Below are positions 32,734-40,648 of a stretch of 64,000 nucleotides of DNA, piece after piece; within the stretch, counting starts at the first letter, position 1, and each line of letters opens with the position of its first letter. The stretch comes from Halovulum dunhuangense (lineage in GTDB: Bacteria; Pseudomonadota; Alphaproteobacteria; Rhodobacterales; Rhodobacteraceae). Location: positions 1,674,001-1,738,000 of the forward strand of contig NZ_JABFBC010000001.1 in the NCBI RefSeq assembly GCF_013093415.1, read 5' to 3'. The notes under the pieces were generated by a model, which was given only the letters and a program-made list of their open reading frames with translations, ran no database searches and was not told where the DNA came from. The translations under genes and the position numbers were made by a program.

Positions 32734-33885
32734 ATGAAACCGAAGATAACCGCTGCATTCCTGGGCCTTGCCTCGGCACTGGCCCTGACGACCGGAATGG
32801 CCATGGCCGACGGGCATTTGCCGCTGGTGGCATTGCCCGACGACGGCGAACGCGATTTCTGGCTGCCGGAGCAGGTCAACGTGCCCGGTACGCTCGAGGC
32901 GCTTCAGGCCGTCACGGGAGAGCCGGCCGTGCCCTTCACGGGGACGCTGGAGGAACCGATCCAGATCGCGCTGATCTATCCCTCGGCGGATACCTCGGAT
33001 TTCTGGGCGCGCAACTACATCGCGATGACCCGGCGACTGGACGAGCTGGGCATTCCCTACGAGACCACGGAATTCGCCAGCCGCCAGATCGAGCATTCCC
33101 TCCAGGCGACCTATGCGTCGCAGGTCGACCAGGATGCCGACATCTACGATTTCGTCATCTTCGGGCCGTCCGAACTGGCCACCCAGGCCGACAACATCGA
33201 CAAGCTGGCGGGCAACCCGGACCTGACCACCTTTGTCTGGGCGTTTCACACGCCCCTGCAATACCTGGAGAACCAGCCCGCCAACTGGTTCGATTTCTCT
33301 TCGTCGCTGGGTGCGTCGGTCATGTGCGACTACATGCTCGAACGTCTCGGCAACGACGTGACCTATGCGATGAACCGGGGCATTCCGGGCATCACCGACA
33401 ACCAGCGCTCGGGCGAATGGGCGGCCTGCGTGGAGGAGCGGGGCAACTGGACACTGGCCTACGAGCATTACGGCGAATACACCAACGAGGGCGGGTTCGA
33501 GGGCACCTCGCTGATGTTGCAGGCCTATCCCGAAGCGACGGTGATCCACAACGCCAACACCGCGATGGCGATGGGGTCGGTCGAGGCGCAGGTCTCCGTG
33601 GGGGCGGCCGAGACCGTCTTCTCGACGGGCTGGGGCGGCACCGGGCTTGAACTTGACGCGATCCGCCGGGGCGAGCTGGACGCAACGCCGATGCGCATGG
33701 GCGACGATGTGGGCGCCGCCACCGCCGAGGCAATCCGCTATCACCTCGAGGGCCGGGCGGACGAACTGCCCTTCGTCTTCCTGGGGCGGATCACCGTGGC
33801 GCATGACCAGATGAGCGAAGAGGAACTGGCCGCGCTGGAGCAGGAGGCCTTCCGCTTCTCGGGCATCCAGCCGCTCGAACGCTGA
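32734..33885 (+). CDS. Periplasmic sugar-binding protein of the CUT2 importer
   Basis: Predicted 383 aa with a signal peptide (KITAAFLGLASALALTTGMA, likely cut after AMA). The body has the Peripla_BP_4-like two-lobe pattern (IQIALIYPSADTSDFWARN ... FVIFGPSEL ... RGIPGITDNQRSGEWAACVE). GGGAGG precedes ATG 32734. The ligand is probably an aldonate or keto-aldonate, given the neighbouring enzymes. Confidence 0.88.
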   Translation: MKPKITAAFLGLASALALTTGMAMADGHLPLVALPDDGERDFWLPEQVNVPGTLEALQAVTGEPAVPFTGTLEEPIQIALIYPSADTSDFWARNYIAMTRRLDELGIPYETTEFASRQIEHSLQATYASQVDQDADIYDFVIFGPSELATQADNIDKLAGNPDLTTFVWAFHTPLQYLENQPANWFDFSSSLGASVMCDYMLERLGNDVTYAMNRGIPGITDNQRSGEWAACVEERGNWTLAYEHYGEYTNEGGFEGTSLMLQAYPEATVIHNANTAMAMGSVEAQVSVGAAETVFSTGWGGTGLELDAIRRGELDATPMRMGDDVGAATAEAIRYHLEGRADELPFVFLGRITVAHDQMSEEELAALEQEAFRFSGIQPLER

Positions 33886-33902
33886 ACCGGACCTGGCGTC
33901 GG

Positions 33903-33930
33903 AAAGGGCCGGGCCTGTGCCTGGCCCTTT
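33903..33930 (+). terminator. Terminator-like hairpin after the ABC operon
   Basis: 12-bp stem AAAGGGCCGGGC / GCCTGGCCCTTT with one G-T pair and a 4-base loop, 17 bp after the binding-protein stop. The T-tract is weak. Confidence 0.6.
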
Positions 33931-33960
33931 GCGTTCCCCGCGGCTGTGGGCGCCGGATCT

Positions 33961-33972
33961 GGTATCGATATC
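33961..33972. promoter_or_regulatory. LacI-type operator (site 4), regulator promoter
   Basis: GGTATCGATATC, two mismatches from GTTATCGATAAC and near-palindromic. It lies 160 bp before the LacI-family gene and after the hairpin, so it may serve autoregulation. Confidence 0.45.
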
Positions 33973-34132
33973 AAGGTCACTGGACAGGCTGGGCGGAACG
34001 TGGAACAGGTCTTGGACGCCCGACCTTCGGGATGACGCGGTCGGTCGAACCGGATGTACAAGATGGAACGGATTTGCGATCAGGTAACCGGGTACGTCCC
34101 GCGTCGCATGCGAGCGTAACGACGGGGGAGGG

Positions 34133-35149
34133 ATGCAGCGTTCGGTCAAGATGAAGGATGTCGCGCGCGCCGCGGGCGTGTCGGTCATGACGGTCAGCCG
34201 CGCCTTCCGCAAGGATGCCTCGGTCCGGCCGGAGACCCGCGACGCGATCCTGAAGGTGGCCGAGGACCTGGGCTATGTCTTCGACAGCACGGCCGCCAAC
34301 CTGCGCTCCCAGAAGACGGATTTCGTCGCCGTCACGATCCCCTCGATCAACAACGCGAACTTCGCCGAGACGGTGGCCGGCCTGTCGGAGGTCCTGTCGA
34401 ACGAGGGGCTTCAGGTCCTGCTGGCCTATACCAATTACGACATCGCGCAGGAGGAGCGTGCGATCGAGCAATTGCTGCGCCGCCGTCCCGAGGCGATCGT
34501 GGTGACAGGCGGCAAGCACACGCCGCGCGCCCGCCGCCTGCTTGAAGGGGCGGGCATCCCCGTGGTCGAGGCCTGGGACCTGCCCGCCGATCCGATCGGG
34601 CATGTCGTCGGCTTCTCGAACGCGGCCACCATGGAGGCGATGGTCGACCATCTCGTCGCGCAAGGCTACACGCGCATCGCCTTCATCGGGGGTGACGCCG
34701 ATGCCGATACCCGGGGCGCCGACCGTCGGCGCGGCTTCATCGCGGCGATGGCGGCCCATGGCCTGACCTGTGACCGCCTGATCGAAGCCGGCCCGCCGCC
34801 GATCTCGATGCGTGAAGGGGCCGAGGCGATGGGCAGGCTTCTGGATATGCACCCCGACACGCAGGCGGTGGTCTGCGTGTCGGACCTGTCGGCCTTTGGC
34901 GCACTAACCGAATGCCAGCGGCGCGGACTGGGCGTGCCCCGGGACATCGCGGTTGCGGGGTTCGGCGCCTATGAAATCGCGAATGTCTGCGTGCCGACGC
35001 TTACCACGGTCGATCCGTTCCCGCGCAGTATCGGCGAGGAAGTCGCCAACCTGATCCTCCACGCCCTCGATCATCCGGGCGAGCGGTTGATCCGCAAGCT
35101 GTCGCCCCGGCTGGTTATCGCTGCCTCGACGCAGGTGCGCAGCGATTGA
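34133..35149 (+). CDS. LacI-family transcriptional regulator (gluconate/idonate type)
   Basis: Predicted 338 aa. The N-terminal HTH KMKDVARAAGVSVMTVSRAF and hinge AANLRSQKTD precede a periplasmic-binding-like sensor domain (FVAVTIPSINNANFAETVAG). Closest in style to GntR-subfamily repressors of gluconate genes. ATG 34133 abuts GGGGGAGGG; Met7 (34151) is an alternative start. It is placed at the end of the regulon and preceded by operator site 4. Effector likely an aldonate or its phosphate. Confidence 0.9.
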   Translation: MQRSVKMKDVARAAGVSVMTVSRAFRKDASVRPETRDAILKVAEDLGYVFDSTAANLRSQKTDFVAVTIPSINNANFAETVAGLSEVLSNEGLQVLLAYTNYDIAQEERAIEQLLRRRPEAIVVTGGKHTPRARRLLEGAGIPVVEAWDLPADPIGHVVGFSNAATMEAMVDHLVAQGYTRIAFIGGDADADTRGADRRRGFIAAMAAHGLTCDRLIEAGPPPISMREGAEAMGRLLDMHPDTQAVVCVSDLSAFGALTECQRRGLGVPRDIAVAGFGAYEIANVCVPTLTTVDPFPRSIGEEVANLILHALDHPGERLIRKLSPRLVIAASTQVRSD

Positions 35150-35906
35150 TCGCGGTTTTCTGCACCGGCCGGCTGGCGTGGCGCGGGGCCGGTTCCGCCC
35201 GCCAGTTCAAGGGCGATGCGCGACACGGCGGCCGCGAAAACAGCGAGGCCATATTGATAGACCGTGACCTGCCCGGAAACGGGTCGGACGTGACAAGGGA
35301 CGCACTGGAGGGGCTTGAGCGGCTGACGACGAAGCGTGACGCGTTGCCCCGAGTTGAGCGCGATGCCTTTCATGTCTGCATCTGACGGAATTTGACGCGC
35401 CCGGGGATCGGCCGCAGCCGGCGATATCCGACGACAGCGCCGGGAAGTGCGCCGCCACATTGACGTTGGCGGCGGGCTTCCCGCGCCACCCGAATCCTGT
35501 TTGACGCCCATGGGCGCGTGTTTTACATGAATTACTTAAAGCAAAGAATTAAGAAAACCTGCCATGACCGGATCGCAACTCCTGGTGCGGGCCCAGCGCC
35601 TTTCCTGCCTGTTGTCGCGCGTGGCGGGATCCTTGTACCCGCCACGGGCGCGCGGCTGTTCGGCCCTGCGCTGGTTCTGTCGGCGCAACCCGTGGCATCT
35701 GGCGTGACGTCGCTATCGCCGACCCGGGGCAGGTCGACGGGTGGCCGCGCGCTGGGGCTGTCGGTCGATCCTGCCGATGCGATGCTGGCCACGGCGGGCA
35801 TGCTCAGCCTGGCAGTGGGCGCGCGGGTCGAGACGCGCGCGGCCATCTGCGTCGTGCCGGGCCGCAAGCCGGGCGGTCTGCCGACTTATCTGACGGAGGC
35901 CCAGAC
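35150..35906. other. 757-bp intergenic region, doubtful ORFs only
   Basis: No convincing gene. A plus frame 35518-35910 (130 aa, MFYMNYLKQRIKKTCHDRIA) overlaps the next start as ATGA but lacks a ribosome site; its last 50 residues (PADAMLATAGMLSLAVGARV) look protein-like. A minus frame 35071-35511 overlaps the regulator 3' end. An AT-rich promoter-like pair TTGACG (35501) and TACATG (35524) with 17-bp spacing may drive the NUDIX-GNAT gene. Confidence 0.35.
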
Positions 35907-36821
35907 ATGACGCCGCGCCCATCCGCCCGCCTTCTTGTCGTCGATCCCCGGGACCGGGTGCTGCTGTTGCGGTTCGATCACCGCAACGGCCCGCTGGCCG
36001 GACAGGTCCATTGGGCCACGCCGGGCGGGGCGCTGCAGCCCGGCGAAAGCTGGGAGGCGGCTGCCCTGCGGGCACTGGCCGAGGAAACCGGCATCGTCGC
36101 CGACCATCCGGGCGTGCAGGTCCATGCCCGGGACTTTCCGTTGCAGATGCCGGACGGATCCTGGGTGACGGCGCAGGAGCGGTTTTTCCTGATCCGCGTG
36201 GCAGAGGCCCGGGTGGACACGACCCGCCGGACAGCCAGCGAGGCCGAGGTGCTGGACCGGCATGCGTGGTGGCCGCTGGACGATCTTGCGCGGACCACGG
36301 ACATCGTGCATCCGGACAACCTGTCCGACATCCTGCGCCCGCATCTGCGCGCCCTGTCGGTACCGCGTCTGCGCCCTTACGAGCCCATGCGCGATCTTGA
36401 CCGCTGCATGGCGCTGTGGCGCGCGGCGTCCGAGGTCGGGCATCCGTTCCTGGATGCCGCGACGCTCGATGCCGACGCGGTGCTCGTCCGCGACGTCTAC
36501 ATGCCGGCGGCCGAGATCACCGTGGCGGAACGGGATGGGACCGTGATCGGCTTCATCGCGCTTCTGGAAGACCTGGTCGGGGGGCTGTTCGTCGATCCCG
36601 GCGCGCACCGGTCGGGCGCCGGACGCGCCCTGGTCGAGGACGCCGTCCGCCGCAAGGGGCGGCTGGAGGTCGAGGTCTACGCGGCCAATGCCGGCGCATG
36701 CGCCTTCTATGCCGCCTGCGGCTTTGTCGAGACGGGGCGACGGGACATCGACGATCACGGACGCGCGCTGCCGCTGATCTGCATGACGCTGACGGGCAAG
36801 GACCAGACGCGACCGGATTGA
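35907..36821 (+). CDS. NUDIX hydrolase-GNAT acetyltransferase fusion
   Basis: Predicted 304 aa. Residues 1-140 are a NUDIX domain: the box starts GGALQPGES and ends LRALAEETG. The first Glu of the usual RE pair is Ala here, but the EE pair that binds metal is kept. Residues 155-300 are a GNAT domain (IGFIALLEDLVGGLFVDPGA, GAGRALVEDAVRRK, NAGACAFYAACGFVETGR with the acetyl-CoA loop). The fusion may pair nucleotide clearing with acetylation of the same or related substrate. The target is unknown. Confidence 0.85.
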   Translation: MTPRPSARLLVVDPRDRVLLLRFDHRNGPLAGQVHWATPGGALQPGESWEAAALRALAEETGIVADHPGVQVHARDFPLQMPDGSWVTAQERFFLIRVAEARVDTTRRTASEAEVLDRHAWWPLDDLARTTDIVHPDNLSDILRPHLRALSVPRLRPYEPMRDLDRCMALWRAASEVGHPFLDAATLDADAVLVRDVYMPAAEITVAERDGTVIGFIALLEDLVGGLFVDPGAHRSGAGRALVEDAVRRKGRLEVEVYAANAGACAFYAACGFVETGRRDIDDHGRALPLICMTLTGKDQTRPD

Positions 36822-37008
36822 CCGGTCTCGACGCGGTAGCGTGGGTGACCCCGCCGCCCGCACGAGCGTCGACGGGCCAGCCCGCCGGAGTATTGCCCAA
36901 GGTCGAAAGAGGCCCGAGGCGTGAACGGAGCCGACTTGCAAGCGCGGACCCGAAGGGACGCAGGCCAGGGCGGGGGTGGGATCCTTGCCGAGGCCTTCGA
37001 TGATTGCG

Positions 37009-38109
37009 TCAGACCACACGCCGCACGAGCGCGGATCCGCGCAGGAGCGCCGCCAGCCCGAAGGCCGCAAGTGTCGTTCCGACAACGGACAGCGGCAGGG
37101 CCGCGCCATGTGGCGTGCCGACGGCATCGAGCGTGCGGCTGACCGCCACAAGGATCGGCGCGTGCAGGATGAAGGCGCCGTAGCTGTTCGCGGCCGCCCA
37201 GGACCAGAAATCCGCAAGGCGGTCGCCCCGGCGCTGGCTCCACAGGATCAGCGCGGCGATTGCGCCAAGCGCCACCAGGGGTTCCCAGAAGGCATAGGCG
37301 ATGGCGGCGGGCGAGAACCCGGTTTCGAAGCGGGGCGCATCGCTGGACAGCAGGACCGCCGGCAGGATCGGCAGCGCCGCAAGCCCCATGGCCATCGCGG
37401 GCCACAGGCTCTGAAATGGCAGACGGTCGAGCCAGCCGTTCCGCCCCGCCGCGACGCCCACGGCGAATAGCACCACATAGGAGGCGAAATAGCCGAGCTG
37501 GAAGCCCGCGACCGTGGCGCCCACCGGCACGACCTGCCGGAGCAGGAGCGCGGCAAGACCGGTGGCGAGCGCGAGGCCCAGCCAGCAGGCGAAGGGCGGC
37601 ACCGGTCGGGCCGCGCTGCCGCGTCCCGGCCAGACCGGAAGCGCGATCGAGAAGACCAGCAAGGCCGCCGGAAACCAGAGCGGGCCGAGGATGAAGCCGC
37701 CGCGCAGGATGCGTCGGCCCGCGTCCCCGAGGATGGCTTCTGGCGGTGCGCTCGCCAGCGCGACGGTCAGCGGGCCAAGGAAGACCCCGAAAACCAGCAC
37801 CGGCACCCCGAGGCGCAGAAGGCGGTCAGTCAGGAAGGCCGTCGCCCCCTTGCGGTCGAGCGATGCCGGGGCGAGCGCGCCCGAGATCAGGAAGAACAGC
37901 CCCATGAAGAAGGCCTGGTTCACGGCGGCAAGGAATGTGAGCGGCAGGTTCGTCGCCCCGGCCGCCTTGAAGAACCAGCTGCCGCTTGCGCCATGGGTGA
38001 TCGCGGCGTGATGCAGGATCACCAGCAGGATCAGGGCCGCACGCAGCCGGTCGATCCAGACGGCGCGCGGGCGGGACGCGGCCGGTGGGTTTGCCAGGGT
38101 GCTCGCCAT
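37009..38109 (-). CDS. Membrane acyltransferase 3 family protein (OpgC-like)
   Basis: Predicted 366 aa, about ten membrane helices. Starts with RAVWIDRLRAALILLVILHH, whose His is the family's catalytic residue, then FFMGLFFLISGALAPASLDRK and FLTDRLLRLGVPV, typical of acyltransferase-3/OpgC proteins that acylate glucans or exported sugars. Single gene, with no sugar-polymer genes nearby to define the substrate. Confidence 0.82.
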   Translation of the reverse strand: MASTLANPPAASRPRAVWIDRLRAALILLVILHHAAITHGASGSWFFKAAGATNLPLTFLAAVNQAFFMGLFFLISGALAPASLDRKGATAFLTDRLLRLGVPVLVFGVFLGPLTVALASAPPEAILGDAGRRILRGGFILGPLWFPAALLVFSIALPVWPGRGSAARPVPPFACWLGLALATGLAALLLRQVVPVGATVAGFQLGYFASYVVLFAVGVAAGRNGWLDRLPFQSLWPAMAMGLAALPILPAVLLSSDAPRFETGFSPAAIAYAFWEPLVALGAIAALILWSQRRGDRLADFWSWAAANSYGAFILHAPILVAVSRTLDAVGTPHGAALPLSVVGTTLAAFGLAALLRGSALVRRVV

Positions 38110-38205
38110 GGTCGCGCTCCGAAGAATGTCTGGCCCCGCTCATGCACCGGGATCGAGGCGCTGCATAGAACCAGTCAGAGACGGTTTTCCGGGGCCGGTC
38201 ATCGG

Positions 38206-39642
38206 TCATGGTGCATCGCGGCTGTCCAGATGCCGGGCCAGCGTTTCGGCAAGGCGGCGGGCGTCCCGGGCGGTTGCGGTGCCGAAGCCGATGACAAGGC
38301 CCTGCGCGGGCGATCCCATGAAGTAGTCCGACAGCGAGGAGACGGCGAAACCCGATGCATTCAGCGCCTCGCGCAGCGCGGCGTCGTCGGTCAGTTCGGG
38401 CAGTCGGGCTGTCAGCTGCAATCCGCCATCGGGCGCGGAAAGCTGCACGCGGTTTCCCAGCGCCTCGGTCAGCGCCGATGTGACGAGGCCGAGCCGCTCG
38501 CGATAGGCTGCGGAAATCGCGGCAACATGCGCCCGGTAGGCCCCCTGCGCCATGAACTCGGCCAGTGCCGCCTGCGCGTGGACATTCGCCGCCAGGCCCA
38601 GCCGGCGCTGCACGGCGCCGACTGCCTGGGCGCTGCCCTTCGGCGCCACCATCCAGCCGATCCGCAGGCCCGGCAGCAGGCTTTTCGCGGCGCTGCCAAG
38701 ATAGACGACGTGGCCCGCATCCGGCAGTGCTGCCAGCGCGGCGATGCCCCTGCCTTTCCAGACGAACTCGCTGTCGTAATCGTCCTCGACGATCACCGCG
38801 CCCGCGGCGCGCGCTGCCTCCAGCAGGGCAAGGCGGCGGGGTATCGGCATCCGCACGCCGGTCGGATACTGGGTGGAGGGTGTGACATAGATCAGCCGTG
38901 CGCCGCCCAACTCCGCGCTTGCCGGATTGGCGCCTTCGGCATCGACAGGCAGCGCATGGCAGGTCAGGCCAGCGGCCTCGAACGTCGCCCGGGCGCTGAT
39001 GTAGCCCGGGCTTTCCACCAGCGCGACGTCGCCCGGATCGGCGAAGGTGGCGGCCGCGATCATCAGGCTGGCCTGCGTGCCGGGGGTCACGACGATATCC
39101 TCGGGCCCGCAGACCAGGCCGCGATGGCGGTGCAACTGGTCGGCCAGCACCTTGCGCAACTCGGGCAGGCCCTGGAAATGGGCATATCCTTCGGCCCCGT
39201 CCTGCCGGTGGCGCGCGGCCCGGCGCAGGCAGCGGCCCCAGGCATCGGCCGGGAACAGCGCCGGATCGGGCGAGCCGGGGGCAAGGCGGCCTTCCGAGGT
39301 GCCCCGTCGGCGGGGTTTGCAGGCGGCGACGGCGCGATCCGACAGCCGGATCGGCGCCGGGGACCCTTCGGACCGCCCGACTTCCAGCGCCGCCACGCGC
39401 GGTTGCGCACCGGGGCGAACCTCGATCACGCCTTCGGCAACCAGCAGGTCGTAGGCCGCGTTGACCGTGTTGCGACCGACGCCCAGAAGGGAAGCGGCCG
39501 CGCGCGAGGAGGGCAGGGCCTCGCCCGCCGACAGCCGCCCCTCAAGCACCGCGGCACGGACGCCGCGATAAAGCTGCGTCACGAGGGTTTCCGACCCCTC
39601 AGGTTTCAGCGTCACGAGGCTTGCGAACACGGCTGGTTCCAT
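38206..39642 (-). CDS. MocR/PdxR-type PLP-dependent regulator
   Basis: Predicted 478 aa. An N-terminal GntR winged helix (LYRGVRAAVLEGRLSAGEAL, LGVGRNTVNAAYDLL) is joined to a fold-type I aminotransferase domain with the PLP Lys in YLGSAAKSLLPGLRIGW and Asp in IVEDDYDSEF. MocR proteins sense PLP or amino-acid adducts. ATG 39642 has GAGGG upstream. It is divergent from the pyridoxamine-oxidase-like gene with 78 bp between, the classic regulator-target arrangement. Confidence 0.92.
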   Translation of the reverse strand: MEPAVFASLVTLKPEGSETLVTQLYRGVRAAVLEGRLSAGEALPSSRAAASLLGVGRNTVNAAYDLLVAEGVIEVRPGAQPRVAALEVGRSEGSPAPIRLSDRAVAACKPRRRGTSEGRLAPGSPDPALFPADAWGRCLRRAARHRQDGAEGYAHFQGLPELRKVLADQLHRHRGLVCGPEDIVVTPGTQASLMIAAATFADPGDVALVESPGYISARATFEAAGLTCHALPVDAEGANPASAELGGARLIYVTPSTQYPTGVRMPIPRRLALLEAARAAGAVIVEDDYDSEFVWKGRGIAALAALPDAGHVVYLGSAAKSLLPGLRIGWMVAPKGSAQAVGAVQRRLGLAANVHAQAALAEFMAQGAYRAHVAAISAAYRERLGLVTSALTEALGNRVQLSAPDGGLQLTARLPELTDDAALREALNASGFAVSSLSDYFMGSPAQGLVIGFGTATARDARRLAETLARHLDSRDAP

Positions 39643-39720
39643 GAAATCCCTCACTACTGGCCCCTCCATGGGGCCGCAATCTGGACCAAAAGGCGCCGAT
39701 CCAGAAGAGGAAGATGCGCC

Positions 39721-40371
39721 ATGACCGACCAGCCCCGTTTCAACCGCGCCCGCAACACGAAACGCGCCCTCTATGACGAGGCGACCGTTCACGCGATCCT
39801 TGACGCCGGAATGGTCGGTCATGTCGGCTTTGTCGCCGAAGGGCGGCCGATGGTGATGCCCATGGCCTATGCCCGCGGCCCCGGCTGCATCTGGCTTCAC
39901 GGTGCCTCGAAGGCGCGGATCGTGACGCTGGCGCGGGGGATGCCCTTGTCGATGACCGTCACGCTGCTTGACGGGATCGTGGCGGCGCGGTCCGGCTTCC
40001 ATCATTCGGTCAACTACCGCTCGGCCGTGGTGCACGGCAAGGGCCGGGCTGTCACCGATCCCGCAGAGCTGGACACCGCCTTGCAGGCGATCACCGAGCA
40101 TCTTCTGCCCGGTCGCCAGGCCGAGATCCGCCCGATGACCGCGCAGGAACGCAAGGCGACCGGCGTCGTCGCCCTTACCATCGAGGCCGCGAGCGCCAAG
40201 ATCCGCAGCGGCCCCCCGGTCGATGAGGCTGGCGACCATGGTCTGGGCCTGTGGGGGGGTGTCGTGCCGGTCGTGACCGCGCTGGGCCGGGGCATCCCCG
40301 ATGGCCACACGCCCGGGGATGTGGCCGAGCCCCGCTCTGTTGGCCGCGCCCGCGCGCGCTTTGCCACCTGA
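39721..40371 (+). CDS. Pyridoxamine 5'-phosphate oxidase-like flavin-binding protein
   Basis: Predicted 216 aa split-barrel protein: HAILDAGMVGHVGFVAEGRP, MAYARGPGCIWLHGASKARI and FHHSVNYRSAVVHGKGRAV are typical of the Pyridox_ox_2/flavin-nucleotide-binding family. Probably binds FMN and acts in vitamin B6 or general flavin redox. GAGGAAG precedes ATG 39721. Divergent from the MocR regulator, which likely controls it. Confidence 0.85.
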   Translation: MTDQPRFNRARNTKRALYDEATVHAILDAGMVGHVGFVAEGRPMVMPMAYARGPGCIWLHGASKARIVTLARGMPLSMTVTLLDGIVAARSGFHHSVNYRSAVVHGKGRAVTDPAELDTALQAITEHLLPGRQAEIRPMTAQERKATGVVALTIEAASAKIRSGPPVDEAGDHGLGLWGGVVPVVTALGRGIPDGHTPGDVAEPRSVGRARARFAT

Positions 40372-40403
40372 ATTTCCCGTTCCACCTTCAGGCAACCGGA
40401 TCC

Positions 40404-40643
40404 ATGACCCCTGTCGATACGGGCCCCGGGCACTCCCGGTCATTCGCATCGCTGCAACGGATCCTCTCGACCCTGGTGCGCAGGCGCAGTCCCATGTCAT
40501 CGATCGCCCATCCTGACGACCGGCTCAGCGCCGATGTCGGCCTGCCGCCCACGGGCGAGCGTCCGCTGATGCCGCACGAAGCCGCCGCGCGCCTGGCCCT
40601 GCTGGCCTGGCGACAAGCCGCCGGAACAGGCGCCGGAGAATGA
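40404..40643 (+). CDS. 79-aa hypothetical protein
   Basis: Open frame starting MTPVDTGPGHSRSFASLQRI and ending with a helical ARLALLAWRQAA segment. It overlaps a possible start of the next gene as ATGA. It has no clear ribosome site and no known motif. The frame is open further upstream into the flavin-protein gene, so it may be chance. Confidence 0.3.
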   Translation: MTPVDTGPGHSRSFASLQRILSTLVRRRSPMSSIAHPDDRLSADVGLPPTGERPLMPHEAAARLALLAWRQAAGTGAGE

Positions 40644-40648
40644 ACCCG

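Noticed and set aside
31065-32879. Long minus-strand frame (about 600 codons) opposite the ABC ATPase and permease
   Set aside because: Low-complexity His/Arg/Asp-rich translation typical of the antisense of membrane-protein codons; the plus-strand genes are clear.
35518-35910. 130-aa gene before the NUDIX-GNAT gene
   Set aside because: No ribosome site and a composition change halfway; kept only as a note in the intergenic entry despite the ATGA overlap.
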